A stretch of DNA of 64,000 bases from CAVZTA01 sp963778025 (GTDB taxonomy: Bacteria; Chloroflexota; Limnocylindria; Limnocylindrales; CSP1-4): contig CAVZTA010000012.1 of NCBI GenBank assembly GCA_963778025.1, positions 127,998 to 191,997 on the forward strand. Direction: 5' to 3'. Both the position numbers and the translations under genes were made by a program. This document shows, piece by piece, positions 8,888 through 17,625 of the stretch (positions are counted from its first letter, which is position 1; every line of letters starts with the position of its first letter). The notes beneath the pieces are model-generated. The model made no database searches. It was given only the letters and a program-made list of their open reading frames with translations, and was not told the origin of the DNA.

Positions 8888-10354
8888 TTGGCCAGCGCGA
8901 CGACTGCTCCTGCAGCCCAGACGACCCCGGGTGCGATCACCTATCGACTGCCATTCGTGATCGCTGCATCGGCCGCCGGCACCGTGATCGAGTGGTACGA
9001 CTTCTACCTGTACGGTGTCCTGGCGGCGTTCTTCAGCACCCAGTTCTTCCCGCCCGGCAACGACGTCGCGGCGCTACTCGCGTCGCTCGCCACGTTCGGC
9101 GCCGGATTCGCCGTTCGGCCCTTCGGCGCAGCCGTGTTCGGACGGATCGGCGACATGGTCGGCCGCAAGTTCACGTTCCTCGTGACGATCACCGTGATGG
9201 GCGTCTCGACGGCCCTCGTCGGCATCCTGCCGACATACGCCCAGATCGGCATCCTCGCCCCGATCCTCTTGGTGACCCTCCGCCTCGCCCAGGGCCTCGC
9301 GTTGGGCGGTGAGTACGGTGGGGCGGCGATCTATGTCGCGGAGCACTCGAAGGATGAGGAACGCGGTCGCCAAACCTCGTGGATCCAGACGACGGCGACC
9401 ATCGGCCTGCTGCTCGCCCTCGTGGTCATCGCCGTCACCCGACTGTCGATGTCCCCCGAGGACTTCGCGGCGTGGGGCTGGCGGATCCCGTTCCTACTCT
9501 CGGCGATCCTCGTCCTGCTCGCCCTGTACATCCGGCTCCGCCTGCAGGAGACGCCGCTGTTCAGCGCCCTCAAGACGCAGGGCAAGTCGTCGACGTCGCC
9601 GTGGCGTGAGAGCTTCGGCGACTCGCGCAACGCGAAGCTCATCCTGCTCGCGCTGTTCGGGGCGACGGCCGGCCAGGCGGTGGTCTGGTACCAGGGCCAG
9701 TTCCAGGCGCTGTTCTTCCTGGGTACGAACCTCGGCGTGCGGTTCACCGACGCGTACCTCATCGTGGGCACGGCGATCGTCCTCGCGACGCCGTTCTTCC
9801 TCGTGTTCGGGCGCCTGTCGGATTCGATCGGACGGAAGAAGGTGATCCTCACAGGCTGCGCCCTGGGGGTGCTCACGTATGTCCCGATCTACAACCTCAT
9901 GATCCAGTTCGCGCACCCGCAGGGGACGTTCGATCCCGCGAAGGGCCGGTACGTGGATGCCGCGGGCCTGCCGGCGATCGCGCAGCCCGACATCCTGCCG
10001 CTCATCGCCCTGGTGTTCGTCCAGATCCTGTACGTGACGATGGTCTACGGCCCGATCGCCGCGTTCCTCGTCGAGTACTTCCCGGCGCGCATCCGGTACA
10101 CCAGCCTGTCGATCCCGTACCACATCGGGAACGGCTGGTTCGGCGGGTTCCTGCCGCTCATCTCGGCCGCGATCATCGCGGCCACCGGCAACCTCATCGC
10201 GGCGCTGATCTATCCGATCACGGTCGCGATCATCACGATCATCGTGGGCGGACTGTTCGTCCGGGAGAGCCACCAGGTGAAGATCTGGGACGAGGTGGGA
10301 GATGACGCCCGGCCGCTGGGTGACGAGCTGCCGGCGACGGGCGCACACGCCTGA
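8888..10354 (+). CDS. MFS transporter, metabolite:H+ symporter (MHS) family
   Basis: A 488-aa, twelve-helix permease similar to ShiA/ProP-type MHS carriers. The N-terminal signature EWYDFYLYG is at residues 35-43, the loop 2-3 motif GRIGDMVGRK at 85-94, RLAQGLALGGEYGG follows in helix 4, and the second-half motif GRLSDSIGRKK is present. TTG 8888 is chosen because AGGAGGGACTCCC precedes it; the frame extends to 8747 without a membrane protein-like start. The substrate is probably a small carboxylate or zwitterion. The acyl-CoA synthetase downstream fits uptake and activation of an organic acid, which is inference. Confidence 0.88.
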   Translation: MASATTAPAAQTTPGAITYRLPFVIAASAAGTVIEWYDFYLYGVLAAFFSTQFFPPGNDVAALLASLATFGAGFAVRPFGAAVFGRIGDMVGRKFTFLVTITVMGVSTALVGILPTYAQIGILAPILLVTLRLAQGLALGGEYGGAAIYVAEHSKDEERGRQTSWIQTTATIGLLLALVVIAVTRLSMSPEDFAAWGWRIPFLLSAILVLLALYIRLRLQETPLFSALKTQGKSSTSPWRESFGDSRNAKLILLALFGATAGQAVVWYQGQFQALFFLGTNLGVRFTDAYLIVGTAIVLATPFFLVFGRLSDSIGRKKVILTGCALGVLTYVPIYNLMIQFAHPQGTFDPAKGRYVDAAGLPAIAQPDILPLIALVFVQILYVTMVYGPIAAFLVEYFPARIRYTSLSIPYHIGNGWFGGFLPLISAAIIAATGNLIAALIYPITVAIITIIVGGLFVRESHQVKIWDEVGDDARPLGDELPATGAHA

Positions 10355-10379
10355 CGTCATCACCACCCGGCACTAGCAT
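10351..10379 (+). promoter_or_regulatory. candidate promoter for the acyl-CoA synthetase
   Basis: CTGACG (10351-10356) and TAGCAT (10374-10379) are separated by exactly 17 bp, a good sigma-70-type match. A start near 10386 would fall inside the hairpin at 10380-10411, leaving a leader of about 65 nt that ends in the GGAGG site before ATG 10451. The -35 box overlaps the end of the transporter gene. Confidence 0.4.
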
Positions 10380-10411
10380 CGACGGCGGGAGGCGCGGTCC
10401 TCCCGCCGTCG
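10380..10411 (+). terminator. strong 13-bp stem-loop after the transporter gene
   Basis: CGACGGCGGGAGG and its exact complement are separated by the six-base loop CGCGGT. The stem starts 26 bases after the MFS stop codon. The tail (TTCGTCCC) is poor in T, as expected in a high-GC genome, so termination is plausible but not certain. Because a promoter-like pair ends exactly at its left edge, it may instead stabilise the 5' end of the next message. Confidence 0.6.
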
Positions 10412-10450
10412 TTCGTCCCATGCCCGGATCGCTGCCCGCGGAGGCGCACC

Positions 10451-12379
10451 ATGGCCGTCCTCGACCCCGCCACCTCGCGTCAGCGGTACGACGACTTCTA
10501 CCGGCGCTCGCTCGACGATCCCGAGGGCTTCTGGCTGGAGGCGGCGGAGGCGATCGACTGGTCCGTGCCACCGGCGCGCGCGTTCGAGCAGCCGTCGCCA
10601 CCGACGTTCACGTGGTTCCCGGGCGGCCGGACGAACCTGACGGTCAACGCGCTCGACCGGCACGTCGCGGCGGGGGCCGGTGACCGGACGGCGCTCATCG
10701 CGCTCGACGAGCGGGGCGGGCGTCGGACCTTCAGCTACGCGGACCTGCTCGCGCGCGTCGAGGCGTGCGCGGCGGCGCTCCGCGCACTGGGCATCGGTCA
10801 TGGCGATCGCGTGACCATCTACATGCCGACCTGCCCCGAGGCGATCGTGGCGATGCTCGCGGTCGTCCGCATCGGGGCGATCCACTGCATCGTGTTCGCC
10901 GGGTTCGGCGCACGCGCGCTGGGCGATCGGATCGCGGCGTGCGGGGCGCGGCTCGTCCTGACCGCCGACATCACCTGGCGCAAGGGCAAGGACGTGGAGC
11001 TCCTGCCGATCGTCGACAAGGCGCTGGACGAGGTGCCCAACGACGTCGAGCGGGTGGTGGTCCTGCGGCGCCGCGGCGAGGCGACCGAGCTGCGAGCGGA
11101 CCGGCATCTCGACTGGGACGCGTTCCTCGCCGCGGGCACGGGCGGTGACGGCTCGGCGGCGGACACCGCGTCGGAGGATCCCGCGTACATCCTCGCGACG
11201 TCCGGGACGACCGCCAAGCCGAAGCTCGCGGTCCACGGGCACGGCGGCTACCAGGTGCACATCGTGTCGATGGCCCGGTGGCTGATGGGCATCGGCCCGG
11301 ACGACATCTGGTGGTCCACGTCCGACATCGGGTGGATCGTGGGTCACGCGTACATCGTCCACGCGCCGCTCATCCTGGGCGCGACGACCATCGCCTACGA
11401 GGGCTCGCTCGACCATCCCGGGCCGGAGGTCGTGTGGCAGACCATCGAGCGCGAGAAGGTCACCGGGATCTTCACGTCGCCGACGGGGGTGCGCCTCCTG
11501 ATGCGCTACGGCGAGAGCGCACCGGCCGCATTCGACCTGTCGTCCGTGCAGCGGACGTTCTGCGCCGGCGAGGTCCTCAACGCACCGGCCTGGTCGTGGT
11601 TCCAGGAGACGGTGTTCAAGGACCGCGTGCCGATGATCGACCACATGTGGCAGACCGAGACGGGCGGGCCGATCATCGGCAATCCGTGGGGCATGGGCCT
11701 CCAGCAGCCGATCAAGCCCGGGTCGGCGGGGCTGCCGATGCCGGGCATCGAGGTCGACGTGGTGACGCCCGAGGGCGAGCCGGTCGGGGTGGGGGAGAAG
11801 GGCACGTTGCGGATCAAGCGGCCCTTCCCCGGGCTCATCTCCACGCTGTGGGGTGAGCCCGAGCGCTACATCGCGGACTACTGGCAGCGGGTCCCGGGCG
11901 GCTATTACGTGGGCGATGCGGCGCACATCGACGAGGACGGGTACGTCTGGTTCGCCGGCCGCGCCGACGAGATCATCAAGATCGCCGCCCATCGCATCGG
12001 CACCATCGAGGTCGAGACGGCGTTCCTGCGCCACCCCGCGGTCGCCGAGGCGGGGGTGTGCGGCATCCCCGACGAGCTGCGCGGCGAGGTGGTCGGGGCG
12101 TTCGTGGCACTCAAGGCGGGGCAGACGCCGTCCGATGAGCTGCGCCGGCAGCTGCTGGCCACGGTCCGCGACGACCTGGGGCCGGTGGCCGTCATCGGGG
12201 CGCTCTCGTTCGTGAACACCCTGCCCAAGACGCGGAGCGGCAAGATCATGCGGCGCGTGCTCAAGGCCGTCGCGCTGGATCGGGATCCGGGCGACATCTC
12301 GACGATCGAGGACGAGGGTTCGGTCGAGGAGGCGCGGGCGGCCGTCGCGGAGCTCCGGGCGGGCCTCCACTCGACGTGA
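10451..12379 (+). CDS. acetyl/propionyl-CoA synthetase-like AMP-forming ligase
   Basis: A 642-aa member of the ANL superfamily, close to acetyl-CoA synthetase in domain order. The N-terminal ACAS-type segment (RYDDFYRRSLDDPEGFW) starts it, the P-loop-like TSGTTAKPK is near residue 248, WWSTSDIGWIVGH and MWQTETGGP form the acyl and adenylate sites, and the lysine motif KTRSGKIMRR near residue 593 supplies the catalytic, acetylatable lysine. WWSTSDIGW is the typical acetate/propionate pocket region, but chain-length preference cannot be set by eye. A second, more canonical acs is at 58432. GGAGGCGCACC precedes the ATG. It overlaps the HAD gene by GTGA. Confidence 0.88.
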   Translation: MAVLDPATSRQRYDDFYRRSLDDPEGFWLEAAEAIDWSVPPARAFEQPSPPTFTWFPGGRTNLTVNALDRHVAAGAGDRTALIALDERGGRRTFSYADLLARVEACAAALRALGIGHGDRVTIYMPTCPEAIVAMLAVVRIGAIHCIVFAGFGARALGDRIAACGARLVLTADITWRKGKDVELLPIVDKALDEVPNDVERVVVLRRRGEATELRADRHLDWDAFLAAGTGGDGSAADTASEDPAYILATSGTTAKPKLAVHGHGGYQVHIVSMARWLMGIGPDDIWWSTSDIGWIVGHAYIVHAPLILGATTIAYEGSLDHPGPEVVWQTIEREKVTGIFTSPTGVRLLMRYGESAPAAFDLSSVQRTFCAGEVLNAPAWSWFQETVFKDRVPMIDHMWQTETGGPIIGNPWGMGLQQPIKPGSAGLPMPGIEVDVVTPEGEPVGVGEKGTLRIKRPFPGLISTLWGEPERYIADYWQRVPGGYYVGDAAHIDEDGYVWFAGRADEIIKIAAHRIGTIEVETAFLRHPAVAEAGVCGIPDELRGEVVGAFVALKAGQTPSDELRRQLLATVRDDLGPVAVIGALSFVNTLPKTRSGKIMRRVLKAVALDRDPGDISTIEDEGSVEEARAAVAELRAGLHST

Positions 12380-13086
12380 CCGAGTCGTCGGTCGGGTCGG
12401 CGGCGGTCGGGGCCGTCTTCGTCGATGTCTTCGGCACGCTGCTCGACCTCGGGCCGCTGGCCGAGGCGTGCTCCGCCGTCGTGCAGGAGCGCGGCCCGGA
12501 TCTCGCCGCTCGGTGGCGCGCGCGGCAGGTCGAGGCGACCTGGCTGCGGACGGCGATGGGCACCTGGACCGACTTCGAGAAGGTGACCGAGCAGGCGCTG
12601 GGGGTCGCGCTCGAGGATGTCCTGGGAGCCGCTGCGGCGGGGGTGGGTGTCCTCGACCGACGCCGCCTGGCCTCGGCGTTCGAGGCGCTGCCGGCCGCCG
12701 ACGGCGCACGGGAAGCGCTGGTGTCACTGCGGGCGGCGGGCATCGTGACCGGCGTGCTGAGCAACGGCTCGGCCGCGCAGCTGCGCCGGATCGTCGACCG
12801 GCAGGGCCTGGGCGATGTCCTCGATCACGTGCTCTCGGTCGACGCGGTCCGCGTGTACAAGCCGGATCCGCGCGTCTATGCGCTCGCCGTGTCCGCGACG
12901 GCGTTGCCCGTCGAGCGGATCGGCTTCGTCACCGGCAATGGCTGGGATGCCGCCGGCGCCGGCGCGTTCGGCTTCCGGGTCGCGTGGCTGCGTCGCGAGG
13001 GCTCGCCGGCGATGCCGTCGGTCGGCGCGCCGCGCCCGATCGAGACGACCTGGCCGGGCGTCCCGTCCATCTTCGTGGGCGGCTGA
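12376..13086 (+). CDS. HAD-superfamily hydrolase, haloacid dehalogenase-like
   Basis: A 236-aa HAD subclass I hydrolase. Motif I VDVFGTLLD has its nucleophile at D17, motif II is VLSNGS, motif III lysine lies in VYKPDPRVY and motif IV in TGNGWDAAGAGAFG. Motif IV resembles the SxNxWDxxGA form of type II haloacid dehalogenases, but phosphatase activity is equally possible. The GTG start overlaps the synthetase stop (GTGA), so the genes are probably coupled. A GGCGGC/GCCGCC hairpin (13078-13095) overlaps its stop codon. Confidence 0.8.
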   Translation: MTESSVGSAAVGAVFVDVFGTLLDLGPLAEACSAVVQERGPDLAARWRARQVEATWLRTAMGTWTDFEKVTEQALGVALEDVLGAAAAGVGVLDRRRLASAFEALPAADGAREALVSLRAAGIVTGVLSNGSAAQLRRIVDRQGLGDVLDHVLSVDAVRVYKPDPRVYALAVSATALPVERIGFVTGNGWDAAGAGAFGFRVAWLRREGSPAMPSVGAPRPIETTWPGVPSIFVGG

Positions 13087-13122
13087 TCGGCCGCCGCGGC
13101 CCGGCGCCGACCGCCCCTTCGC

Positions 13123-13162
13123 TACCATCCGCGCGATGTCCCGACTCGTCGTCGTCCCATGA
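13123..13162 (+). promoter_or_regulatory. -10-like box and leaderless 8-codon minicistron before hom
   Basis: TACCAT (13123-13128) is followed after seven bases by ATG 13136, so a transcript would start at or next to this codon. The codons read MSRLVVVP and end in a TGA that overlaps the hom start (CCATGA). This may be a minicistron that couples translation into hom. Alternatively it is the true N-terminus of Hom interrupted by a single-base error. Confidence 0.4.
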
Positions 13163-14286
13163 CCCTGGAGCGCACGCCGTTGCGTGTCGGCGTGCTCGGG
13201 GCCGGGACGGTCGGCGGCGAGGTGATCCGGGCGTTCCTCGCGCGGTCGCCGCGGCTCGCGCCCGCGGACGGGCGACCGCTGGTCCTCGCGGGGGTCGCCG
13301 TCCGCGACATCCCCAGGGCGCGTGCATCCGGCGTCCCCGATGACCTGCTCACCGACGCGCCCGCGCACCTCGTCGCCTCGCCCGACATCGACGTCCTCGT
13401 CGAGGTGATGGGTGGCCAGGAGCCGGCGCGGACGCTGATCCTCGGCGCGCTGGCCTCGGGCAAGGCCGTGGTGACCGCCAACAAGGCCCTGCTCGCCGCG
13501 CACGGTCCGGAGCTGGAGGCGGCCGCCCGGGCGTCGGGAGCGCCCCTGCGGTTCGAGGCGTCCGTCGGTGGCGGAATCCCGGTGCTCTCGCCGCTGGCGT
13601 CGGACCTCGCGGCGAACCGGGTGTCGTCCGTCCGGGGCATCGTCAACGGGACGACGAACTACATCCTCACGGCGATGGCGCGCGAGGGCCTGGCGTACGA
13701 CGACGTGCTCGCCGACGCGCAGGCTCGCGGCTATGCGGAGGCCGACCCGACAGCGGATGTCGAGGGGCTGGATGCCGCGGCGAAGCTGGTGATCCTGATG
13801 CGCCTCGCCTTCGGCGCCTGGATCGAGCCGACGTCCGTCGAGCGGCGGCCGCTCGTCCGAGGCGGGGGACGCGGTGCGGCGGGCATCACCGGGGTGACCG
13901 CCGACGATGTCGCGGCGGTCCTCGATCACGGACGGGTCCTGAAGCTGGTCGCAGCGGCGCGGGTGCTGGACGATGGCTCATTCGAGGCGTCGGTCCTGCC
14001 GAGCGCGGTGTTCGGCGCGACCGCCCTGGCGACGACCGATGGCGTGCTGAACCGCGTCGAGATCGAGGCGTCGCCGGTCGGGTCGGTCGCGTTCGCGGGG
14101 CCCGGCGCGGGTGGCGCGGCGACGTCGTCGGCGGTGCTGGGCGACCTCGTGGCGATCGCGCGCGGGGGGTCGTCGACGTGGGCGGGACTGCCGGCCGCGG
14201 TCGAACGGTCGGCGATCGCGGTGCGGGCGCCGGCGGGCGAGACGTTCGAGGCGCCGTCCGGCGCGTGCTACCCGACGGCCGAGTGA
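13159..14286 (+). CDS. hom: homoserine dehydrogenase
   Basis: Reduces aspartate semialdehyde to homoserine, the branch point to threonine and methionine. The NAD(P)-binding motif LGAGTVGG is at residues 13-20, VTANKALLA with the conserved lysine near 107, and the catalytic-domain signature GGGIPVLSPL, GIVNGTTNYILT and YAEADPTADVEGLDAAAKL all follow. At 375 aa it lacks the C-terminal ACT domain of the long form, so feedback control by threonine through that domain is not expected. The stop overlaps thrC by GTGA. The kinase for the pathway (lysC) is 3.6 kb downstream. Confidence 0.93.
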   Translation: MTLERTPLRVGVLGAGTVGGEVIRAFLARSPRLAPADGRPLVLAGVAVRDIPRARASGVPDDLLTDAPAHLVASPDIDVLVEVMGGQEPARTLILGALASGKAVVTANKALLAAHGPELEAAARASGAPLRFEASVGGGIPVLSPLASDLAANRVSSVRGIVNGTTNYILTAMAREGLAYDDVLADAQARGYAEADPTADVEGLDAAAKLVILMRLAFGAWIEPTSVERRPLVRGGGRGAAGITGVTADDVAAVLDHGRVLKLVAAARVLDDGSFEASVLPSAVFGATALATTDGVLNRVEIEASPVGSVAFAGPGAGGAATSSAVLGDLVAIARGGSSTWAGLPAAVERSAIAVRAPAGETFEAPSGACYPTAE

Positions 14287-15365
14287 GTCCGGTGGGCACC
14301 ACCGTGCCGGCGCGGGTCCGCCTCACGGATCGCTACGCCGCGTACCTGCCCATCGGTCCGTCGACCCCGGTGGTGTCGCTGGGCGAGGGTTCGACGCCCC
14401 TGGTGCACGCGCGACGCCTGGGCGGATCACTGGGGCTGCGGTCGCTGTTCCTGAAGATCGAGGGCGCGAATCCGACGGGCTCGTTCAAGGACCGCGGGAT
14501 GGTGGTCGCGGTCGCCAAGGCCCTGGAGGACGGCGCGCGGTCGGTGATCTGCGCGTCGACGGGCAATACGTCGGCGTCGGCGGCCGCGTACGCAGCGGCG
14601 GCCGGGCTCGAGTGCGTGGTCGTGCTCCCGAAGGGCGCGATCGCGCTGGGCAAGCTGCTGCAGGCGCTGGTCGCGGGAGCCCGGGTGGTCGCGGTCGACG
14701 GGAACTTCGATGACGCGCTTCGGATCGTGCGCGGACTCGCCGAACAGGACGATCACCCCGTGACGCTGGTGAACTCGGTCAACCCGCACCGGCTCGAAGG
14801 GCAGAAGACGGCGGCGTTCGAGATCTGCGACGACCTGGGGCGATCGCCCGATGTCCTGGCCATCCCGGTCGGCAACGCCGGGAACATCAGCGCGTACTGG
14901 CGTGGGTTCGTGGAATACGCGACGGCCGGCATCGTCGGGTCACGGCCGCGGATGTGGGGCTTCCAGGCCGCCGGCGCCGCGCCGCTCGTCCATGGTCAGC
15001 CGGTGGAGCGGCCGGAAACGATCGCGACCGCGATCCGGATCGGGAACCCGGCGTCGTGGTCGAAGGCGATCGCGGCCCGTGACGAGTCCGGCGGGCGCAT
15101 CGATGCCGTGACCGACGACGAGATCATCGCCGCGTACCGGGACCTGGCGCGGCTCGAGGGGGTGTTCTGCGAGCCGTCGTCGGCGGCGTCCGTGGCGGGG
15201 GTCGCGGCGGCGGCGCGCCGGGGCGAGCTGGACCCGGACGCGACGGTCGTGTGCGTGCTGACCGGGAACGGTTTGAAGGATCCGCACACCGCCGAACGGA
15301 TCGTCGACCAGGTGCTCGAGGCGCCCGCCACGCTCGGCGGTGTCGCGGTCGCGCTCGGATGGTGA
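14283..15365 (+). CDS. thrC: threonine synthase
   Basis: PLP enzyme that converts O-phosphohomoserine to threonine. The cofactor lysine lies in GSFKDRG near residue 69. ICASTGNTSASAAAYAAAAG is the phosphate-binding region, PVGNAGNISAYWRGF follows, and EPSSAASVAGV lies near the C-terminus. The GTG at 14283 overlaps the hom stop and gives 360 aa, typical of the short bacterial form. With hom before it and thrB after it, this is the complete homoserine-to-threonine set. Confidence 0.95.
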   Translation: MSPVGTTVPARVRLTDRYAAYLPIGPSTPVVSLGEGSTPLVHARRLGGSLGLRSLFLKIEGANPTGSFKDRGMVVAVAKALEDGARSVICASTGNTSASAAAYAAAAGLECVVVLPKGAIALGKLLQALVAGARVVAVDGNFDDALRIVRGLAEQDDHPVTLVNSVNPHRLEGQKTAAFEICDDLGRSPDVLAIPVGNAGNISAYWRGFVEYATAGIVGSRPRMWGFQAAGAAPLVHGQPVERPETIATAIRIGNPASWSKAIAARDESGGRIDAVTDDEIIAAYRDLARLEGVFCEPSSAASVAGVAAAARRGELDPDATVVCVLTGNGLKDPHTAERIVDQVLEAPATLGGVAVALGW

Positions 15366-15434
15366 ACGGCCGGGACGCAGTCGCTCGACCCTCGCGCGCC
15401 CTCGTTCCCCCGCTTCACCGTGCTATCACGGTGC

Positions 15435-15476
15435 CATGGTGATGTGCTGACATGGTGACGTGCTGACGTGGTGATG
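15435..15476 (+). repeat. 16-bp tandem repeats with stop-start minicistrons before thrB
   Basis: CATGGTGATGTGCTGA (15435-15450) and CATGGTGACGTGCTGA (15451-15466) differ by one base, and a partial third copy (15467-15476) contains the thrB start. Each full copy is a four-codon frame (MVMC, MVTC) whose TGA is one base before the next ATG or GTG. A TATCAC box (15424-15429) lies six bases before the first ATG, so the message could be leaderless. The arrangement would allow termination-reinitiation into thrB. Confidence 0.7.
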
Positions 15477-16424
15477 CATTGGTTGGCCGAGCTGGACGGC
15501 CGTCGTCTGACGGTCGAGATCCCGGCGACCTCCGCGAACCTGGGCGCCGGTTACGACTGCCTCGGGCTCGCGCTCGACCTGTACGACCGGATCGAGCTCG
15601 AGGTGCGCGGCTGGAGTCGCGGCGCGATCGAGCTCGCCGTGGACGGCGAGGGGGCCGGCGAGCTGCCGGACGACCGCGATAACCGGTTCGTGCGCGGGCT
15701 GGAGGCGGCGCTCATCGAGGCGCGGGGTCCACTGCCGGAGGGTGTCGGCTGGCGCATCGAGATGCAGAACCGGATCCCCATCGCCCGCGGCCTCGGATCG
15801 TCGGCCGCCGCGACCGTCGGCGGCCTGGTCGCGGGCAACGCGCTCGCCGGCGAGCCGCTCACGAACGCGGACCTGCTGCGCCTCGCGACGGGCATCGAGG
15901 GTCATCCGGATAACGCGGCGGCGGCGCTGCTCGGCGGGTTCACCGTCGCGGCCGATCTCGACGGCGTCGTCGAGGCCCTGCGCTTCGACGCTCCGCGTGA
16001 CCTCCGCGCCGTCCTGTTCATCCCCGATCGCCGCCTGTCGACGAAGGACATGCGCAAGGCCCTGCCGTCCAAGGTGCCGCTCGCCGATGCCGTGAGCAAT
16101 CTCGGACGGGTCGCACTCGGCGTCGCGGGCATCGCCACGGGGCGGACGGAGCTGCTGCGCGAGCTCACGGTCGACCGCCTCCACGAGCCCTATCGCGCGC
16201 ACGTCTATCCAGAGCTGCCGCGGATCGTGACCGCGGCGCGCGATGCCGGCGCGCTGGGCGCATGCCTGTCGGGCGCAGGTTCGACCATCCTCGCCTTCGC
16301 CGATCAGGTCTCCACGATCACGCGGATCGAGGCGGCCTATCGCGCGGCTTCCGCCGACCTCGACCTCGCCGGCCGGATCCTCGTCGTCGCGCCCAGGAAC
16401 CACGGAGCGCGCGTCATCCCGTAG
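15474..16424 (+). CDS. thrB: homoserine kinase
   Basis: GHMP-family kinase that phosphorylates homoserine for threonine synthase. The N-terminal motif is PATSANLGAGYDCLGLAL, the ATP-binding loop PIARGLGSSAAA lies near residue 102, and the C-terminal ACLSGAGSTILAF is the third GHMP motif. ATG 15474 is one of three consecutive in-frame possible starts (GTG, GTG, ATG), giving 316-318 aa. No conventional ribosome binding site is present; instead 16-bp repeats with short frames precede the gene. It converges on the small charged protein gene. Confidence 0.93.
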   Translation: MHWLAELDGRRLTVEIPATSANLGAGYDCLGLALDLYDRIELEVRGWSRGAIELAVDGEGAGELPDDRDNRFVRGLEAALIEARGPLPEGVGWRIEMQNRIPIARGLGSSAAATVGGLVAGNALAGEPLTNADLLRLATGIEGHPDNAAAALLGGFTVAADLDGVVEALRFDAPRDLRAVLFIPDRRLSTKDMRKALPSKVPLADAVSNLGRVALGVAGIATGRTELLRELTVDRLHEPYRAHVYPELPRIVTAARDAGALGACLSGAGSTILAFADQVSTITRIEAAYRAASADLDLAGRILVVAPRNHGARVIP

Positions 16425-16454
16425 CGCGCGAGGCGGGCGGAGCGGGCGGGGCGA

Positions 16455-16733
16455 TCAGCCAGCGTCCTCCGGACCCGCACGATCGGCAGCGTCGGAGCGC
16501 TCCGGCCCACCCTGTGCGTCGGGTGTCCACGCCCGGTCCGCGTACCGGAGCTGCCGTTGCCGCAGCTCGTCGAGCCGTTCCTGCTCGAAGCGCGCGAGGT
16601 CCAGCTCGTAGCGGCGCTCCTCCTCGTCGAGTCGTTGCTGCGTGACGGGTTCGGGCGCGTTGCCGTCGCCCGCAGCCGGTCCCTCCCCCTCGTCGGGGTC
16701 CCGACCGCCGAACAGCCGCCGCAGGAAGCCCAT
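16455..16733 (-). CDS. small charged protein, hypothetical
   Basis: A 92-aa protein beginning MGFLRRLFGGRDPDE, followed by a highly charged, probably coiled-coil helix (RLDEEERRYELDLARFEQER, then LDELRQRQLRYADR) and an acidic tail. It begins seven bases after the stop of the dienelactone hydrolase in the same direction, which suggests an operon, although the ribosome binding site is weak. MGFLRRLFGG resembles the start of membrane-peripheral small proteins, but no family is recognised. Codon use and helix periodicity support a real gene. Confidence 0.6.
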   Translation of the reverse strand: MGFLRRLFGGRDPDEGEGPAAGDGNAPEPVTQQRLDEEERRYELDLARFEQERLDELRQRQLRYADRAWTPDAQGGPERSDAADRAGPEDAG

Positions 16734-16740
16734 CGGCCGG

Positions 16741-17517
16741 TCAGACGCTCGACGCCTCGCGGGCGCCGATGAACGTGAGCACCTCGCGCCACGCCTTGTC
16801 CGAGGTTGCCGCGAACTCGTCGGCCTTGCGGTCGAAGAAGCTGTGCGGAGCGCCCGGGTACGTGATGACCTGGTGGTCGACGTTCGCGGCCCGCAGCGAC
16901 GTCTCGAACTCGTCCCGGACGTGCGCGCCGATCGCCTCGTCCGCGCCGCCGAAGAGCGCGAGCACCCGCGCATGCATCTGGGACGTCACATCGGCCGGCG
17001 CGGGCAGGCCCGAGCGGTGCGGCCCGGTCGGCCAGCCGTAGAAGCCGATGACGCCCGTGGGGTCGATGTCCAGCGTCGCCGTGAGGAACGCGATCCGCCC
17101 GCCGATGCAGAAGCCCATGGTGTTCAGCTCGCGAACGCCGCCGCCCTCGGCCGAGCGCAGGTGCGCCGCCGCGGCCCGGATGTCGGACGCCAGGCCGTCC
17201 CAGGTGAGCTGCAGGACGTGGGGCTGGTACTCGAACGTCGGGCCACGTCGACCCAGACCCGCCGTCCGCCCGAAGTAGTCGATCGCGACCGCATCGATCC
17301 CGTGCTCCGCGAATCGGAGCGCGAGGTCCTCGTAGTACGGGTGGAGTCCGCGGACATCGGGCAACACGATCATCCCGACGCCCAGCGGTTCTGCGGCGAG
17401 CGCGCCGAACGCCGTGAAGTCCGTCCCGTCCGCCGACCGCAGCGTCAGCTCGCCGCTGTCCAGCGCCCCGCCCTCGATCGGCGCGATGGGCGGTCGGGAG
17501 TCATGGTCGAAGCACAT
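16741..17517 (-). CDS. dienelactone hydrolase family protein
   Basis: An alpha/beta hydrolase of 258 aa. The nucleophile cysteine lies in GFCIGG (residues about 142-147), the acid in FGGADEAIG and the histidine in APHSFFDR, the Cys-Asp-His triad of dienelactone hydrolases. The conserved VLPDVRGLHPYYEDLALRFA near residue 55 supports the family. True dienelactone activity in chlorocatechol breakdown is only one possibility, as many family members hydrolyse other esters. It is transcribed away from lysC across a spacer that contains a 177-bp inverted-repeat element. Confidence 0.87.
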   Translation of the reverse strand: MCFDHDSRPPIAPIEGGALDSGELTLRSADGTDFTAFGALAAEPLGVGMIVLPDVRGLHPYYEDLALRFAEHGIDAVAIDYFGRTAGLGRRGPTFEYQPHVLQLTWDGLASDIRAAAAHLRSAEGGGVRELNTMGFCIGGRIAFLTATLDIDPTGVIGFYGWPTGPHRSGLPAPADVTSQMHARVLALFGGADEAIGAHVRDEFETSLRAANVDHQVITYPGAPHSFFDRKADEFAATSDKAWREVLTFIGAREASSV

Positions 17518-17625
17518 GGTGGCCCTCCGAGCAGGCGCGGTCGAGTCTGCCCCATCGTCCCACGTCCGGCGCGCTCGCGCGGGAGGGCCGCCGAGGCTAC
17601 TCGATCGACTGACGGCGGCATCGGA

